Shown: piece after piece, positions 8,196 through 17,223 of the stretch
How positions within the stretch are numbered: the stretch's first letter is position 1
Layout of the letters: every line of letters starts with the position of its first letter
Source: an uncultured Rhodospirillaceae bacterium
GTDB taxonomy: Bacteria; Pseudomonadota; Alphaproteobacteria; Azospirillales; Azospirillaceae
Direction of reading: 5' to 3'
DNA length: 64,000 nt
Assembly (NCBI GenBank): GCA_937927415.1
Contig: CALBDS010000042.1
Coordinates: forward strand, 62,001 to 126,000
Position numbers and translations under genes: made by a program
Notes under the pieces: generated by a model
Told to the model about the DNA's origin: nothing
What the model saw: only the letters and a program-made list of their open reading frames with translations
The model's database searches: none

Positions 8196-9611
8196 ATGCG
8201 CGCCCTTCCCCTGACCATCGGCACCATCCATTTCGTCGGCATCGGCGGCATCGGCATGAGCGGCATCGCCGAGGTGCTGAAGAACCTGGGCTATGAGGTC
8301 CAAGGCTCCGATCTGGCCGAAAACGCCAACGTCAAGCGGCTGCGCGCGCTGGGCATCAGCGTCCACATCGGCCACCGGGCGGAAAACCTGGGCAACGCCG
8401 CCGTGGTGGTGGTGTCGTCCGCCGTCAAGCGCGACAACCCCGAGGTGGTGGCCGCCCGCAGCGCGCTGATCCCCGTGGTGCGGCGCGCGGAAATGCTGGG
8501 CGAGCTGATGCGGCTGAAATGGGCCATCGCCATCGGCGGCACCCACGGCAAGACCACCACCACCTCCATGGTGGGGGCGATGCTGGAGCACGCCGGGCTG
8601 GACCCCACGGTCATCAACGGCGGCATCATCAACGCCTATGGCACCAACACCCGCCTGGGTGACGGCGAATGGATGGTGGTGGAGGCCGACGAGTCCGACG
8701 GCACCTTCACCAAGCTGCCGGCCTGCATCGCCGTGGTCACCAACATGGACCCCGAGCATCTGGACTTCTACGGCTCGTTCGAGCAGGTGCGCGCCGCCTT
8801 CGACACCTTCGTCCAGAACATCCCCTTCTACGGTTTCGCCGCCCTGTGCATCGATCATCCCGAAGTGCAGGCGATGATCCCCCGCGTGTCCGACCGCCGC
8901 ATCGTCACCTATGGCTTCTCGCCGCAGGCCGACGTGCGCGCATCCGACGTGAAGCTGGGGCCGGAAGGGGCGGTCTTCGACGTGTGCATCGCCGAGCGCG
9001 GCACCGGCGACCGGCGGACCATCAGCGACGTGCACCTGCCCATGTTCGGGCCGCACAATGTCCAGAACGCGCTGGCGGCCTTTGCCGTCGGCCAGGAAAT
9101 GGGCATCGCCGACACGCTGATGAAGGAGGCGATGGCCAAGTTCGCCGGGGTGAAGCGCCGCTTCACCCGCACCGGCGTGTCCCACGGCATCACCGTCATC
9201 GACGATTACGGCCACCATCCGGTGGAAATCGCCGCGGTGCTGAAGGCCGCGCGCACCGCCGGGACCGGCCGCACCATCGCCGTGGTGCAGCCCCACCGCT
9301 ACACCCGGCTGGCCAGCCTGTTTGAAGAGTTCTGCACCTGCTTCAACGATGCCGACACCGTGCTGGTCGCCGACGTCTACCCGGCGGGTGAGGCCCCCAT
9401 CCCCAACATCAACCGCGATTCCCTGGTGGAGGGGCTGCGGATGCACGGGCACCGCAACCCCCTGCCCCTCAATTCCCCCGACCAGTTGGCGCGGGTGGTG
9501 CGCGACATCGCCCGCCCCGGCGATTTCGTCGTCTGCCTGGGCGCCGGCAACATCACCCAATGGGCCAACGCCCTGCCGGGTGAGCTGGACGCGCTGATGG
9601 GGGCGGAGTAA
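8196..9611 (+). CDS. murC: UDP-N-acetylmuramate:L-alanine ligase MurC
   Basis: First amino-acid-adding enzyme of peptidoglycan precursor synthesis. The N-terminal nucleotide fold begins HFVGIGGIGMSGIAEVL, the P-loop GTHGKT is at residues 115-120 (His is typical of MurC), and the central domain has EADESDGTF and NMDPEHLDFY. The C-terminal domain begins near DDYGHHPVEI. At 471 aa it has normal length. It starts 1 base after the small unknown gene and ends 5 bases before murB. Confidence 0.97.
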   Translation: MRALPLTIGTIHFVGIGGIGMSGIAEVLKNLGYEVQGSDLAENANVKRLRALGISVHIGHRAENLGNAAVVVVSSAVKRDNPEVVAARSALIPVVRRAEMLGELMRLKWAIAIGGTHGKTTTTSMVGAMLEHAGLDPTVINGGIINAYGTNTRLGDGEWMVVEADESDGTFTKLPACIAVVTNMDPEHLDFYGSFEQVRAAFDTFVQNIPFYGFAALCIDHPEVQAMIPRVSDRRIVTYGFSPQADVRASDVKLGPEGAVFDVCIAERGTGDRRTISDVHLPMFGPHNVQNALAAFAVGQEMGIADTLMKEAMAKFAGVKRRFTRTGVSHGITVIDDYGHHPVEIAAVLKAARTAGTGRTIAVVQPHRYTRLASLFEEFCTCFNDADTVLVADVYPAGEAPIPNINRDSLVEGLRMHGHRNPLPLNSPDQLARVVRDIARPGDFVVCLGAGNITQWANALPGELDALMGAE

Positions 9612-9616
9612 CCGTC

Positions 9617-10558
9617 ATGACCGCCGCCGCCGTCTCCTCCCCCACCTCCTCCCTGCTGGACCGGCTGCCGCCGGTGCGCGGGCGGCTGACCGCCGGCGCG
9701 CCGCTGGCCGGGGTGACGTGGTTCCGTGTCGGCGGTCCGGCGGAGGTGATGTTCCGCCCCGCCGATGCCGAGGATCTGGCGGCGTTCCTGGCCGGGGTGC
9801 CGGCGGACGTGCCGGTGACGGTGATCGGGGTGGCGTCGAACCTGTTGGTCCGCGACGGCGGGGTGCCGGGGGTGGTGATCCGCCTGGGCCGCGGTTTCGC
9901 TGATATTGCGGCAGTCGGCGAAACGGTCACCACCGGGGCGGCGGCGCTGGATCTGAACGTGGCGAAGGTGGCGTGCGATGCCGGCCTGGGCGGGCTGGAA
10001 TTCCTGTCCGGCATTCCGGGCACCATCGGCGGGGCGCTGCGCATGAACGCCGGGGCCTATGGCCGGGAAATCCGCGACGTGCTGGTGTCGGCCACCGCCA
10101 TCGACCGGCGGGGCATCGTCCATACCTTCGGGCTGGACGACATGGATTTCACCTACCGCCATTGCGGGCTGCCGGCGGACCTGATCTTCACAGGAGCGGT
10201 GCTGCGCGGCACGCCGGACAGCACGGACACTGTGGCCGCCCGCATGGCCGAGATCCAGGCCAAGCGCAGCGACAGCCAGCCGGTGCGCTCGCGCACCGGC
10301 GGGTCCACCTTCAAGAACCCCCCCGGCGGCCGGCGGGCGTGGGAACTGATCGACGCCGCCGGTTGCCGGGGCCTGCGCATCGGTGACGCGCAGGTGTCGG
10401 AGATGCACTGCAACTTCCTGCTCAACCTGGGCAACGCCACCGCGGCGGAGCTTGAGTCCCTGGGCGAGGAGGTGCGGCGGCGGGTTCAAGAGACGTCGGG
10501 CGTCACGCTCGACTGGGAAATCAAGCGGATCGGGAAAGCGGAAGGAGCCGCATCATGA
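9617..10558 (+). CDS. murB: UDP-N-acetylenolpyruvoylglucosamine reductase MurB
   Basis: FAD- and NADPH-dependent reductase giving UDP-MurNAc. The FAD-binding region shows TWFRVGGPAEVMF, GVASNLLVRDGGV and the loop SGIPGTIGGALRMNAGAYG; the C-terminal domain has RTGGSTFKNP and AGCRGLRIGDAQVSEMHCNF, the form seen in type II MurB proteins of about 300 aa. The stop overlaps the ddl start by 4 bases. The assignment is firm on motifs and position. Confidence 0.96.
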   Translation: MTAAAVSSPTSSLLDRLPPVRGRLTAGAPLAGVTWFRVGGPAEVMFRPADAEDLAAFLAGVPADVPVTVIGVASNLLVRDGGVPGVVIRLGRGFADIAAVGETVTTGAAALDLNVAKVACDAGLGGLEFLSGIPGTIGGALRMNAGAYGREIRDVLVSATAIDRRGIVHTFGLDDMDFTYRHCGLPADLIFTGAVLRGTPDSTDTVAARMAEIQAKRSDSQPVRSRTGGSTFKNPPGGRRAWELIDAAGCRGLRIGDAQVSEMHCNFLLNLGNATAAELESLGEEVRRRVQETSGVTLDWEIKRIGKAEGAAS

Positions 10559-11523
10559 CCACCGCGGGGAACACCCTGCTCGTGCGGAGCCAGAAGAAGC
10601 GTGTGGCCGTCCTGATGGGCGGCTGGTCGGCGGAACGGGAGGTGTCGCTGGTCAGCGGTGCCGCGGTCGCCCGCGCGCTGGAGGAAGAGGGCTACGCCGT
10701 CACCGCCGTCGATGTGCAGCGGGACATCGACGGGCTGGTCCGCGCCCTGACCCCCCGCCCCGACGTGGTGTTCAACGCCCTGCACGGCCGCGGCGGCGAG
10801 GACGGCACCATCCAGGGCGTGCTGGAGTTTCTCGGGATTCCCTTCACCCATTCCGGGGTGCGCGCCTCGTCCATCGCCATGGACAAGGCGATGACCAAAC
10901 GGGTGCTGGACACCGTGGGCGTGCGCTCCCCCGCCGGGCGCGTGGTTTCGCGGGCCGAGATGTTCGACCTGCTGGCCGCCGGCGCCCATCCGCTGGAGCC
11001 GCCCTACATCATCAAGCCGGTGGACGAAGGCTCCACCGTCGGCGTCACCCTGGTCCGCGAAGGCCAGAACGCCCCCCTGGAAAGCGATTGGTCGTGCGGC
11101 GAGCGGGCGCTGGTGGAGGAATTCATCCCCGGCCGCGAACTGACCGTCGGCGTGATGGACGGCCGGGCGCTGGCCGTTACCGAAATCGCATTCACCACCG
11201 AACTGTTCGACTACACCGCCAAATACACCGCCGGCCACGCCCGCCACATCCTGCCCGCCGACATTCCCGAGGCGGTGGCGGAGGAGGCGAAACGGCTGGC
11301 CGTGCTGGCCCATGAAACGCTGGGTTGCCGCGGCGTGACCCGCAGTGATTTCCGCTGGAACCCGGCGAAGCCTGGTGTAGAAGGTCTGTACTTTCTTGAA
11401 CTGAACAATCAGCCGGGGATGACACCCATGTCCCTGGTGCCGGAACAGGCGACCCATGCCGGGATCGCCTATGGCGCTCTGGTCAGTTGGATGGTGGAGA
11501 ACGCGGTATGTCTGCACGATTGA
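10555..11523 (+). CDS. ddl: D-alanine:D-alanine ligase Ddl
   Basis: ATP-grasp ligase making D-Ala-D-Ala, the substrate of MurF. The N-terminal segment has VLMGGWSAEREVSL and NALHGRGGEDGTIQG; the ATP-grasp core has IIKPVDEGSTVGV, and the metal-binding end shows SDFRWN and FLELNNQPGMTPMSLVPE. Length 322 aa is typical. ATG 10555 overlaps the murB stop, and the 3' end overlaps ftsQ by 16 bases. This is the DdlB-type position in the division cluster. Confidence 0.96.
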   Translation: MTTAGNTLLVRSQKKRVAVLMGGWSAEREVSLVSGAAVARALEEEGYAVTAVDVQRDIDGLVRALTPRPDVVFNALHGRGGEDGTIQGVLEFLGIPFTHSGVRASSIAMDKAMTKRVLDTVGVRSPAGRVVSRAEMFDLLAAGAHPLEPPYIIKPVDEGSTVGVTLVREGQNAPLESDWSCGERALVEEFIPGRELTVGVMDGRALAVTEIAFTTELFDYTAKYTAGHARHILPADIPEAVAEEAKRLAVLAHETLGCRGVTRSDFRWNPAKPGVEGLYFLELNNQPGMTPMSLVPEQATHAGIAYGALVSWMVENAVCLHD

Positions 11524-12476
11524 GCGGCGGGCCGGACCCCCGCTTTTCCTCGGGCACCCCTTCCGGCGCCCGTCCTTCCAGGGATCGCGACATCCCTCTG
11601 CCGCCGCGGGCCATGGCCCGCGCGGCCAAGCGCGGCAACCGCCGCCGGGCATGGCCCCGCTGGGCCAAGCCGGCGCTGAAGACCGCACTTCTGGGCCTGC
11701 CGCTGATGGCGGCGGGGGTGTTCGCGCTGTCGGTCTGGCGGGCCGGTGCGGTGGGCGAGACGATGGAACGGATCGAGGAGGCGATGGTCAGCGCCACCGC
11801 GGCCGCCGGTTTCGCCCTGCGCGAGGTGGTGGTGGACGGGCGCGTCGAAACATCGTCGGAACTGCTGTTCGAGGCGCTGGGCGCGCGCCAGGGCACGCCG
11901 ATCCTGGGTGTCGATCTGGTGGAGGCCAAGGAGCGGCTGGAATCCCTGCCGTGGGTGTCCAGCGCGTCGGTGGAACGGCGTCTGCCCGATGCGCTGTACG
12001 TCCGCCTGTCCGAACGCCAGCCCATGGCCATCTGGCAGCACGAGCGCGCCTTCACCGTCATCGACCGCGAGGGCCGTCCGCTGGCCGACGCGCTGGAAAT
12101 GGCGCGCAAGGGCAGCCAGCGCGTGAACCAGCTTCCCCATGTGGTGGGGGCGAACGCGCCGCAGCAGGTGCCCAAGCTGCTGGCGGCCCTGGAAGAGGTG
12201 CCGGAGATCAACAAGCGTCTGGCCGCCGCCGTGTGGGTCAGCGACCGGCGCTGGGATCTCCAGCTTGACAACGGGATGATGATTCGCCTGCCGGAAGCCG
12301 GTATGGTACGCGCCCTTCGCCAACTGGCGGAGATGCAGACCGGAAGCTCGGTGCTCGACCGCGACGTGGTGGCCGTGGACCTGCGCCAGAAGGACCGGGC
12401 GGTGCTTCAGACCTCCACCGCGGCGGTGCCCGACGCGGATGACAGGAAAAGACGCAAGAACGGCAACAAGCCCTGA
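11508..12476 (+). CDS. ftsQ: Cell division protein FtsQ
   Basis: Bitopic inner-membrane division protein that links FtsB/FtsL and the septal synthase to the divisome. After a basic cytoplasmic N-terminus of about 60 residues there is one membrane helix, then a POTRA domain starting around REVVVDGRVETSSELL, then the beta domain. Two starts are possible; ATG 11508 is preferred because GGTGGAGA lies 7 bases upstream, whereas ATG 11487 has no clear ribosome site. The gene overlaps ddl by 16 bases. Length 322 aa suits alphaproteobacterial FtsQ. Confidence 0.92.
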   Translation: MSARLSGGPDPRFSSGTPSGARPSRDRDIPLPPRAMARAAKRGNRRRAWPRWAKPALKTALLGLPLMAAGVFALSVWRAGAVGETMERIEEAMVSATAAAGFALREVVVDGRVETSSELLFEALGARQGTPILGVDLVEAKERLESLPWVSSASVERRLPDALYVRLSERQPMAIWQHERAFTVIDREGRPLADALEMARKGSQRVNQLPHVVGANAPQQVPKLLAALEEVPEINKRLAAAVWVSDRRWDLQLDNGMMIRLPEAGMVRALRQLAEMQTGSSVLDRDVVAVDLRQKDRAVLQTSTAAVPDADDRKRRKNGNKP

Positions 12477-12513
12477 ACGGACAAGGGCAGCAAAAGCCCT
12501 GACGGACAAAGGG
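12470..12513 (+). repeat. Imperfect direct repeat at the ftsQ-ftsA junction
   Basis: The motif AGCCCTGA(A)CGGACAA(A)GGG occurs twice, around 12470-12488 and 12495-12513, the first copy covering the ftsQ stop codon. Each copy can also pair internally with the other (GGGC / GCCC). It lies in the 110-base gap before ftsA. It may be a small duplication; I see no clear regulatory reading. Confidence 0.4.
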
Positions 12514-12586
12514 GCGCCGGAGCGGCGGGGAAACGGTATCGGGAACAGGGCTTCGGATCGGGGTCGGCAGCGGACGGGGTGATGGG

Positions 12587-13864
12587 GTGCTGAACATGGG
12601 CTTCAACGGTGGCAAGAAGCCGAAGCGGTTGGTGCGGGGGGGCACCATCGCGGCGCTTGACGTCGGCTCGACGAAGGTCTGCTGCTTCATCGCCCGTGTC
12701 GATGAGCAGGAGCAGATCAGGATCATCGGCGTCGGCCACCAGCTTGCCGCCGGCATCCGCGCCGGGGCGATCGTCGATATGGAAGCGGCGGAAACCTCCA
12801 TCGGTGCCGCCGTCCACGCCGCCGAGCAGATGGCCGAGGAAACCATCCACGAGGTGGTGGTCAACATCTCCGGCGGTTACCCCGTGTCCCACACCGTCAA
12901 CGCCGAGGTGGGCATCGGCGGGGCGGAGATTTCCGACGGCGACATCCGCCGGGTGCTGTCCCATGCCCGCTCGCTGCAGGTCGGCCCCGACCAGACGCTG
13001 ATCCACGCCTTCCCCGTCGGCTTCTCGGTGGACGATCACCGCGGCATCCGCGATCCCAAGGGCATGTACGGCACCCGCCTGGGCGCCCAGATCCACGTCA
13101 TCACCGCCGGGTCGGGCGCCATCCGCAACCTGCGCAGCTGTGCCGCCCGCTGCCATCTCAATCTGGAAAGCATGGTGGTGTCGCCCTATGCCTCCGGCCT
13201 CGCCTGTCTGGTGGAGGACGAGATGCAACTGGGCGTGGCCTGCATCGACATGGGCGGCGGCACCACCACCATCTCGGTCTTCTTCGAAGGTCAGCTGGTC
13301 TGGACCGACAGCGTGCCGGTGGGCGGCGCCCACGTCACCAACGACGTGGCCCGCGGCCTGAACACCGGCGTCATCCACGCCGAGCGGCTGAAGACCCTAT
13401 ACGGCAGCGCCATCGTCAACGCCGCCGACGAACGCGAAATCATCGACGTGCCGCAGATCGGCGACGATGACCGGCCCCAGACCAACCCGGTGCCGAAATC
13501 CTTTCTGGTGCGCATCATCCAACCGCGGCTGGAAGAGATCTTCGAACTGGTCCGTTCCCGCCTGGAACAGTCGGGCTTCGGCAAGCTGTCGGGCCGGCGG
13601 GTGGTGCTGACCGGCGGGGCCAGCCAGTTGCCCGGCACCCGCGACCTCGCCCAACTGATCCTGGACAAGCAGATCCGGCTTGGCCGCCCCACCCGCATCC
13701 GCGGGCTGGCGGAGGCCAACGGCGGGCCTGCCTATGCCACCGCCGCCGGCCTGCTGCTGCACGCCGTGCGCACCCCTGCCGAACTGTCCGTCATGACCCA
13801 GGAGGTGGCCTCGCCCACCGGGTTGCTGGGGCGGGTCGGCCTGTGGCTGCGGGAGAACCTGTAG
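12587..13864 (+). CDS. ftsA: Cell division protein FtsA (actin-like membrane tether)
   Basis: Actin-fold ATPase that anchors FtsZ to the membrane. The phosphate-1 motif AALDVGSTKVCCFIA is near residue 20, the inserted 1C domain follows, and the phosphate-2/adenosine motifs appear as CIDMGGGTTTISVF and VVLTGGASQLPG. The C-terminus LLGRVGLWLRENL fits the amphipathic membrane-targeting helix. GTG 12587 is the longest start; ATG 12596 in the same frame is an alternative. It lies 110 bases after ftsQ and 189 bases before ftsZ. Confidence 0.95.
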   Translation: MLNMGFNGGKKPKRLVRGGTIAALDVGSTKVCCFIARVDEQEQIRIIGVGHQLAAGIRAGAIVDMEAAETSIGAAVHAAEQMAEETIHEVVVNISGGYPVSHTVNAEVGIGGAEISDGDIRRVLSHARSLQVGPDQTLIHAFPVGFSVDDHRGIRDPKGMYGTRLGAQIHVITAGSGAIRNLRSCAARCHLNLESMVVSPYASGLACLVEDEMQLGVACIDMGGGTTTISVFFEGQLVWTDSVPVGGAHVTNDVARGLNTGVIHAERLKTLYGSAIVNAADEREIIDVPQIGDDDRPQTNPVPKSFLVRIIQPRLEEIFELVRSRLEQSGFGKLSGRRVVLTGGASQLPGTRDLAQLILDKQIRLGRPTRIRGLAEANGGPAYATAAGLLLHAVRTPAELSVMTQEVASPTGLLGRVGLWLRENL

Positions 13865-14053
13865 CCATGACGCAACGCCCCGCCGCCGACGCACCCCCGC
13901 GACGGTTTTCCCCTTGCCCTCTGCCCCCGTCATGATTTAGGCGAATCAGGAATGGGGGCGGAACACGCTCCCAAAACCAAAGCCGGAAAAATCCGGAACA
14001 GTCAAAAGACTGAATAATACCAATCGGAATTAAATAAAGTTGTGGAGGTTGAC
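13865..14053 (+). promoter_or_regulatory. ftsZ leader region
   Basis: This 189-base gap changes from GC-rich to clearly AT-rich in its last 70 bases (around GAATAATACC and GGAATTAAATAAAG), which is unusual for this genome and fits a dedicated ftsZ promoter and an open ribosome site. The Shine-Dalgarno TGGAGG at 14043-14048, 5 bases before ATG 14054, selects that start over GTG 14042, which lies inside it. I could not identify a CtrA box (TTAA-N7-TTAA) here. Promoter position is inference. Confidence 0.45.
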
Positions 14054-15754
14054 ATGATCAACGTGACTCTCCCCCAGATCGAACCCGAACTGAAGCCGCG
14101 GATTACTGTGTTCGGTGTCGGCGGTGCCGGTGGCAACGCCGTCAACAACATGATCAAGTCCAACCTCGAAGGGGTGGATTTCGTCGTCGGCAACACCGAC
14201 GCCCAGGCCCTGAAGGGCAGCCTGTGCGACAAGCGCCTGCAGCTCGGGACCACCGTCACCCGCGGTCTGGGTGCGGGGTCCAAGCCCGACATCGGCCGCG
14301 CCTCGGCCGAGGAGCAGATCGACGAGATCGTTCAGCACCTGGAAGGCTCCAACATGGTGTTCATCACCGCCGGCATGGGCGGAGGCACCGGCACGGGGGC
14401 CGCTCCGGTGATCGCGCGGGCGGCGCGTGAGCGCGGCATCCTGACGGTCGGCGTGGTGACCAAGCCCTTCCACTTCGAAGGCGCGCACCGCATGCGGCTG
14501 GCCGAGTCGGGCATCGCCGAGCTGCAGCAGTACGTCGATACCCTCATCATCATCCCGAACCAGAACCTGTTCCGCATCGCCAACGAAAAGACCACGTTCG
14601 CCGACGCCTTCAAGATGGCCGACGACGTGCTGCATTCGGGCGTGCGCGGCGTGACCGATCTGATGGTGATGCCCGGCCTCATCAACCTGGACTTCGCCGA
14701 CATCCGGTCGGTGATGACCGAGATGGGCAAGGCGATGATGGGCACCGGCGAGGCCGGCGGCGAACGCCGCGCCATCGAAGCCGCCGAGGCCGCGATCTCC
14801 AACCCGCTGCTGGACGATGTGTCGATGAAGGGCGCGCGCGGCGTGCTCATCAACATCACCGGCGGCTACGACATGACCCTGTTCGAGGTGGACGAGGCCG
14901 CCAACCGCATCCGCGACGAGGTGGACCCCGACGCCAACATCATCTTCGGCTCGACCTTCGACAGCTCGCTGGACGGCACCATGCGCGTGTCGGTCGTGGC
15001 GACCGGCATCGACGCCGCGGTGATGAACAACCCGCGGACCGCCCCCGGCCAGCAGCCGGTCAACCTGTCGCTGGTCAGCGACCGCAGCCGCAAGCCCGCC
15101 ACCGCCCCCGGCCTGCCGGGCACCCCCGGCCTGTCCGCCACCGCCGCCGCTCCGGCCGCCCCGGCTCAGCCGGCCGCTGCCCCGAAGGCCCAGCCCATCG
15201 CCACCGCCGCCAGCGCCTTCGTGATGGAAGCGCCGGTCGCCCAGACCACCGCCACCCATATGGCGCCGCAGGTGGCCGACGTGCCCCACACGGAACCGGC
15301 CCCGCAGCCGGTCCCGGCCTATCAGACCGCCCCGATGGCTCCGGCCGCCGAGGCCCCCCGTCCGGCCGTCAGCCCGCTGGCGACCGAACGGCGCGAGGGC
15401 GCCTTCATCCCGCCGCAGCCCATGGACCCCGGCCAGCGCGCACCCATCGCCACGGCCCCCGTCAGCATGTCGGTTCCCCCGGCTCCGCAGCCGCACCACC
15501 ATATGGATGAACCCAAGAAACGCCAGTCCCTGTTCAGCCGCGTGACCGGACTCGGCCGCCGCAAGGAGGACATCCCCGTCGAACCGCCGCGGCAGGCCAT
15601 GCCGCCGGTGGCCCCGTCGGTGTCCGCCCCGGCAGCCCCGCAGCCCCAGGCCCCGCGGGTGACGGTGGACCCGACCCCGCACGGGACGAAGATGGCCTCC
15701 CACGAAGAGGACGTCCTCGATATCCCCGCCTTCCTGCGCCGCCAGGCCAACTGA
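14054..15754 (+). CDS. ftsZ: Cell division GTPase FtsZ, with long C-terminal linker
   Basis: Tubulin-like GTPase that forms the division ring. The GTPase core covers about residues 1-320, with the tubulin signature GGGTGTG at 109-115 and the T7 region NLDFADIRSV. It is followed by a linker of about 230 residues very rich in Pro, Ala and Gln, much longer than in E. coli (total 566 against 383 aa) but typical of Rhodospirillales and other alphaproteobacteria. The extreme C-terminus DVLDIPAFLRRQAN is the conserved peptide that binds FtsA. A strong terminator follows. Confidence 0.97.
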   Translation: MINVTLPQIEPELKPRITVFGVGGAGGNAVNNMIKSNLEGVDFVVGNTDAQALKGSLCDKRLQLGTTVTRGLGAGSKPDIGRASAEEQIDEIVQHLEGSNMVFITAGMGGGTGTGAAPVIARAARERGILTVGVVTKPFHFEGAHRMRLAESGIAELQQYVDTLIIIPNQNLFRIANEKTTFADAFKMADDVLHSGVRGVTDLMVMPGLINLDFADIRSVMTEMGKAMMGTGEAGGERRAIEAAEAAISNPLLDDVSMKGARGVLINITGGYDMTLFEVDEAANRIRDEVDPDANIIFGSTFDSSLDGTMRVSVVATGIDAAVMNNPRTAPGQQPVNLSLVSDRSRKPATAPGLPGTPGLSATAAAPAAPAQPAAAPKAQPIATAASAFVMEAPVAQTTATHMAPQVADVPHTEPAPQPVPAYQTAPMAPAAEAPRPAVSPLATERREGAFIPPQPMDPGQRAPIATAPVSMSVPPAPQPHHHMDEPKKRQSLFSRVTGLGRRKEDIPVEPPRQAMPPVAPSVSAPAAPQPQAPRVTVDPTPHGTKMASHEEDVLDIPAFLRRQAN

Positions 15755-15882
15755 CCGCCAGCCCGCGAACGGCTGCCGGTTCAGACCCTGACGGAACAGG
15801 AATGACAGCACCCCATCGGCTTCGGCGTCCTTCGGGATTTCGGTGCCGGTGGGTTCCACCACAACGTTAATTCCGATCCCTG

Positions 15883-15920
15883 GCCTCCCGGACCGCAAGG
15901 TCCGTGGAGGCTCTTTTTTT
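15883..15920 (+). terminator. Rho-independent terminator after ftsZ
   Basis: A stem pairing GCCTCC-GGACC (15883-15894) with GGTCC-GGAGGC (15899-15911), with a GCAA loop and one small internal mismatch, is followed by TCTTTTTTT. It lies 129 bases after the ftsZ stop and closes the division cluster ahead of lpxC. Confidence 0.85.
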
Positions 15921-16097
15921 GCCCTTTCCACCCCCCTTTGCTTTGCAACATTCCGTAATAAAGAGTGATTTGTCCTGTCCCCTGGCTGGTGATACTCAAG
16001 TGTCATGGGAAGCCGCCAAGAGGAATGTTGGAACCGCCAGCTAATCTGGCCCGACAAACCGAACGGCCCCTCAACCGGACAAGACAGGAATCGTGCC

Positions 16098-17030
16098 GTG
16101 AAGAAGATCAACGGGAAATCGGAAAATCTTTTTCAGCATACGCTGAAGCGGCCTGTCCATTGCGTCGGCGTGGGGCTGCATTCCGGCAATGAAATGTCGC
16201 TGAGCATCGCTCCGGCGGAGGTCGGCGCCGGCATCCGTTTCGTCCGCAGCGATCTCCACGGGCCGGCGGCCCATCTGACCGCCCTGTGGGATCAGGTGGT
16301 CGATACCCGCATGTGCACCGTGCTGGGCAACGGGTACGGCACCACCATCGGCACCATCGAGCATCTGATGGCCGCCCTGGCCGGTGCTGGAGTCGATAAC
16401 GCCGTCATCACCCTGAACGGCCCGGAAGTGCCGATCATGGACGGGTCGGCCGCCCCCTTCACCGCCATGCTGGAATGGGCGGGTCTGGCCACCCAGCGCG
16501 CGCCGCGCCGCGCCATCCGCATCCTGAAGCCGGTGGAAGTGACCGAGGGCGGCAAGTCCGCCTCCTTCGCCCCGGCTCCGGAGACCTGCTACAGCTTCGA
16601 GATCGATTTCGACAACGCGGTGATCGCGCGGCAGAACCGCAGCTTCACCCTGTCGGCCGAGGCCTTCCGCGACGACATCTCCGAAGCGCGGACCTTCGGT
16701 TTTCTGCACGAGGTGGATTACCTGCGCAGCGTCGGGCTGGCTCGTGGCGGTTCGCTGGACAACGCCGTCGTCATTTCCGGCGACACCGTGATGAACGAAG
16801 GCGGCCTGCGCTTCCACGACGAATTCGTCCGCCACAAGATCCTGGACGCCGTGGGCGACCTCTATCTGGCCGGTGCCCCGATCATTGGTCACTTCCACGG
16901 TTGCCGCTCCGGCCATGCGCTGAACAACAAGCTGTTGCGGGCGCTGATGGCCGACGAAAGTGCGTGGTGCTTCGAGCCGCCGCCCGCCTCCTGGCACGGT
17001 GTCGGCCATCACGCCGCGGCGGTTGCCTGA
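16098..17030 (+). CDS. lpxC: UDP-3-O-acyl-N-acetylglucosamine deacetylase LpxC
   Basis: Zinc amidase for the committed step of lipid A synthesis. Motifs seen are GVGLHSG near the N-terminus, TIEHLMAALAG with the first zinc His, DGSAAPF, and HKILDAVGDLYLAG plus HFHGCRSGHALNNKL with the other zinc and catalytic residues. GTG 16098 is chosen because AGGAA lies 7 bases upstream and it gives a 310-aa protein, the family size; the frame is open about 30 codons further but that part has no homology. It has its own 343-base upstream gap and terminator, so it is probably transcribed alone. Confidence 0.95.
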   Translation: MKKINGKSENLFQHTLKRPVHCVGVGLHSGNEMSLSIAPAEVGAGIRFVRSDLHGPAAHLTALWDQVVDTRMCTVLGNGYGTTIGTIEHLMAALAGAGVDNAVITLNGPEVPIMDGSAAPFTAMLEWAGLATQRAPRRAIRILKPVEVTEGGKSASFAPAPETCYSFEIDFDNAVIARQNRSFTLSAEAFRDDISEARTFGFLHEVDYLRSVGLARGGSLDNAVVISGDTVMNEGGLRFHDEFVRHKILDAVGDLYLAGAPIIGHFHGCRSGHALNNKLLRALMADESAWCFEPPPASWHGVGHHAAAVA

Positions 17031-17064
17031 ATGCCTATCCTCCCCAACTGACCTTTTTTGGTTT

Positions 17065-17098
17065 CCGCCCTTTCCCGTCTGGAAAGGGCGGTTTGCTT
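17065..17098 (+). terminator. Rho-independent terminator after lpxC
   Basis: A perfect 11-bp stem, CCGCCCTTTCC (17065-17075) with GGAAAGGGCGG (17081-17091), has a 5-base loop and is followed by TTTGCTTT. It lies 34 bases after the lpxC stop. Confidence 0.85.
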
Positions 17099-17136
17099 TG
17101 GGTCTTTGGCGCCGTGAGTGCTGCGCGGGGTGCGGA

Positions 17137-17152
17137 TTAAGGTTTTGTTAAC
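17137..17152 (+). promoter_or_regulatory. CtrA box upstream of flgB
   Basis: The sequence TTAAGGTTTTGTTAAC matches the full CtrA consensus TTAA-N7-TTAAC. It lies 72 bases before the flgB start, a usual distance for a CtrA-controlled flagellar promoter. The same stretch carries an inverted repeat GGTTTT / AAAACC (17141-17146, 17154-17159). That cckA, the kinase which controls CtrA, closes this gene cluster makes the reading stronger. Binding itself is inference. Confidence 0.65.
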
Positions 17153-17223
17153 GAAAACCCGCGACCATTGAGACTGCCCTGATCGGTCAAAATCCGGGCA
17201 CTGGAACGCGAAAGGCGTGCGCC

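Noticed and set aside
13980..14040. CtrA box in the ftsZ leader
   Set aside because: TTAA occurs once (GGAATTAAATAAAG), but there is no second TTAA seven bases away.
17190..17210. Sigma-54 promoter before flgB (GGGCAC-N5-CGC)
   Set aside because: GGCAC is present but the -12 element is CGCG in place of TTGC, so the match is too weak to list.
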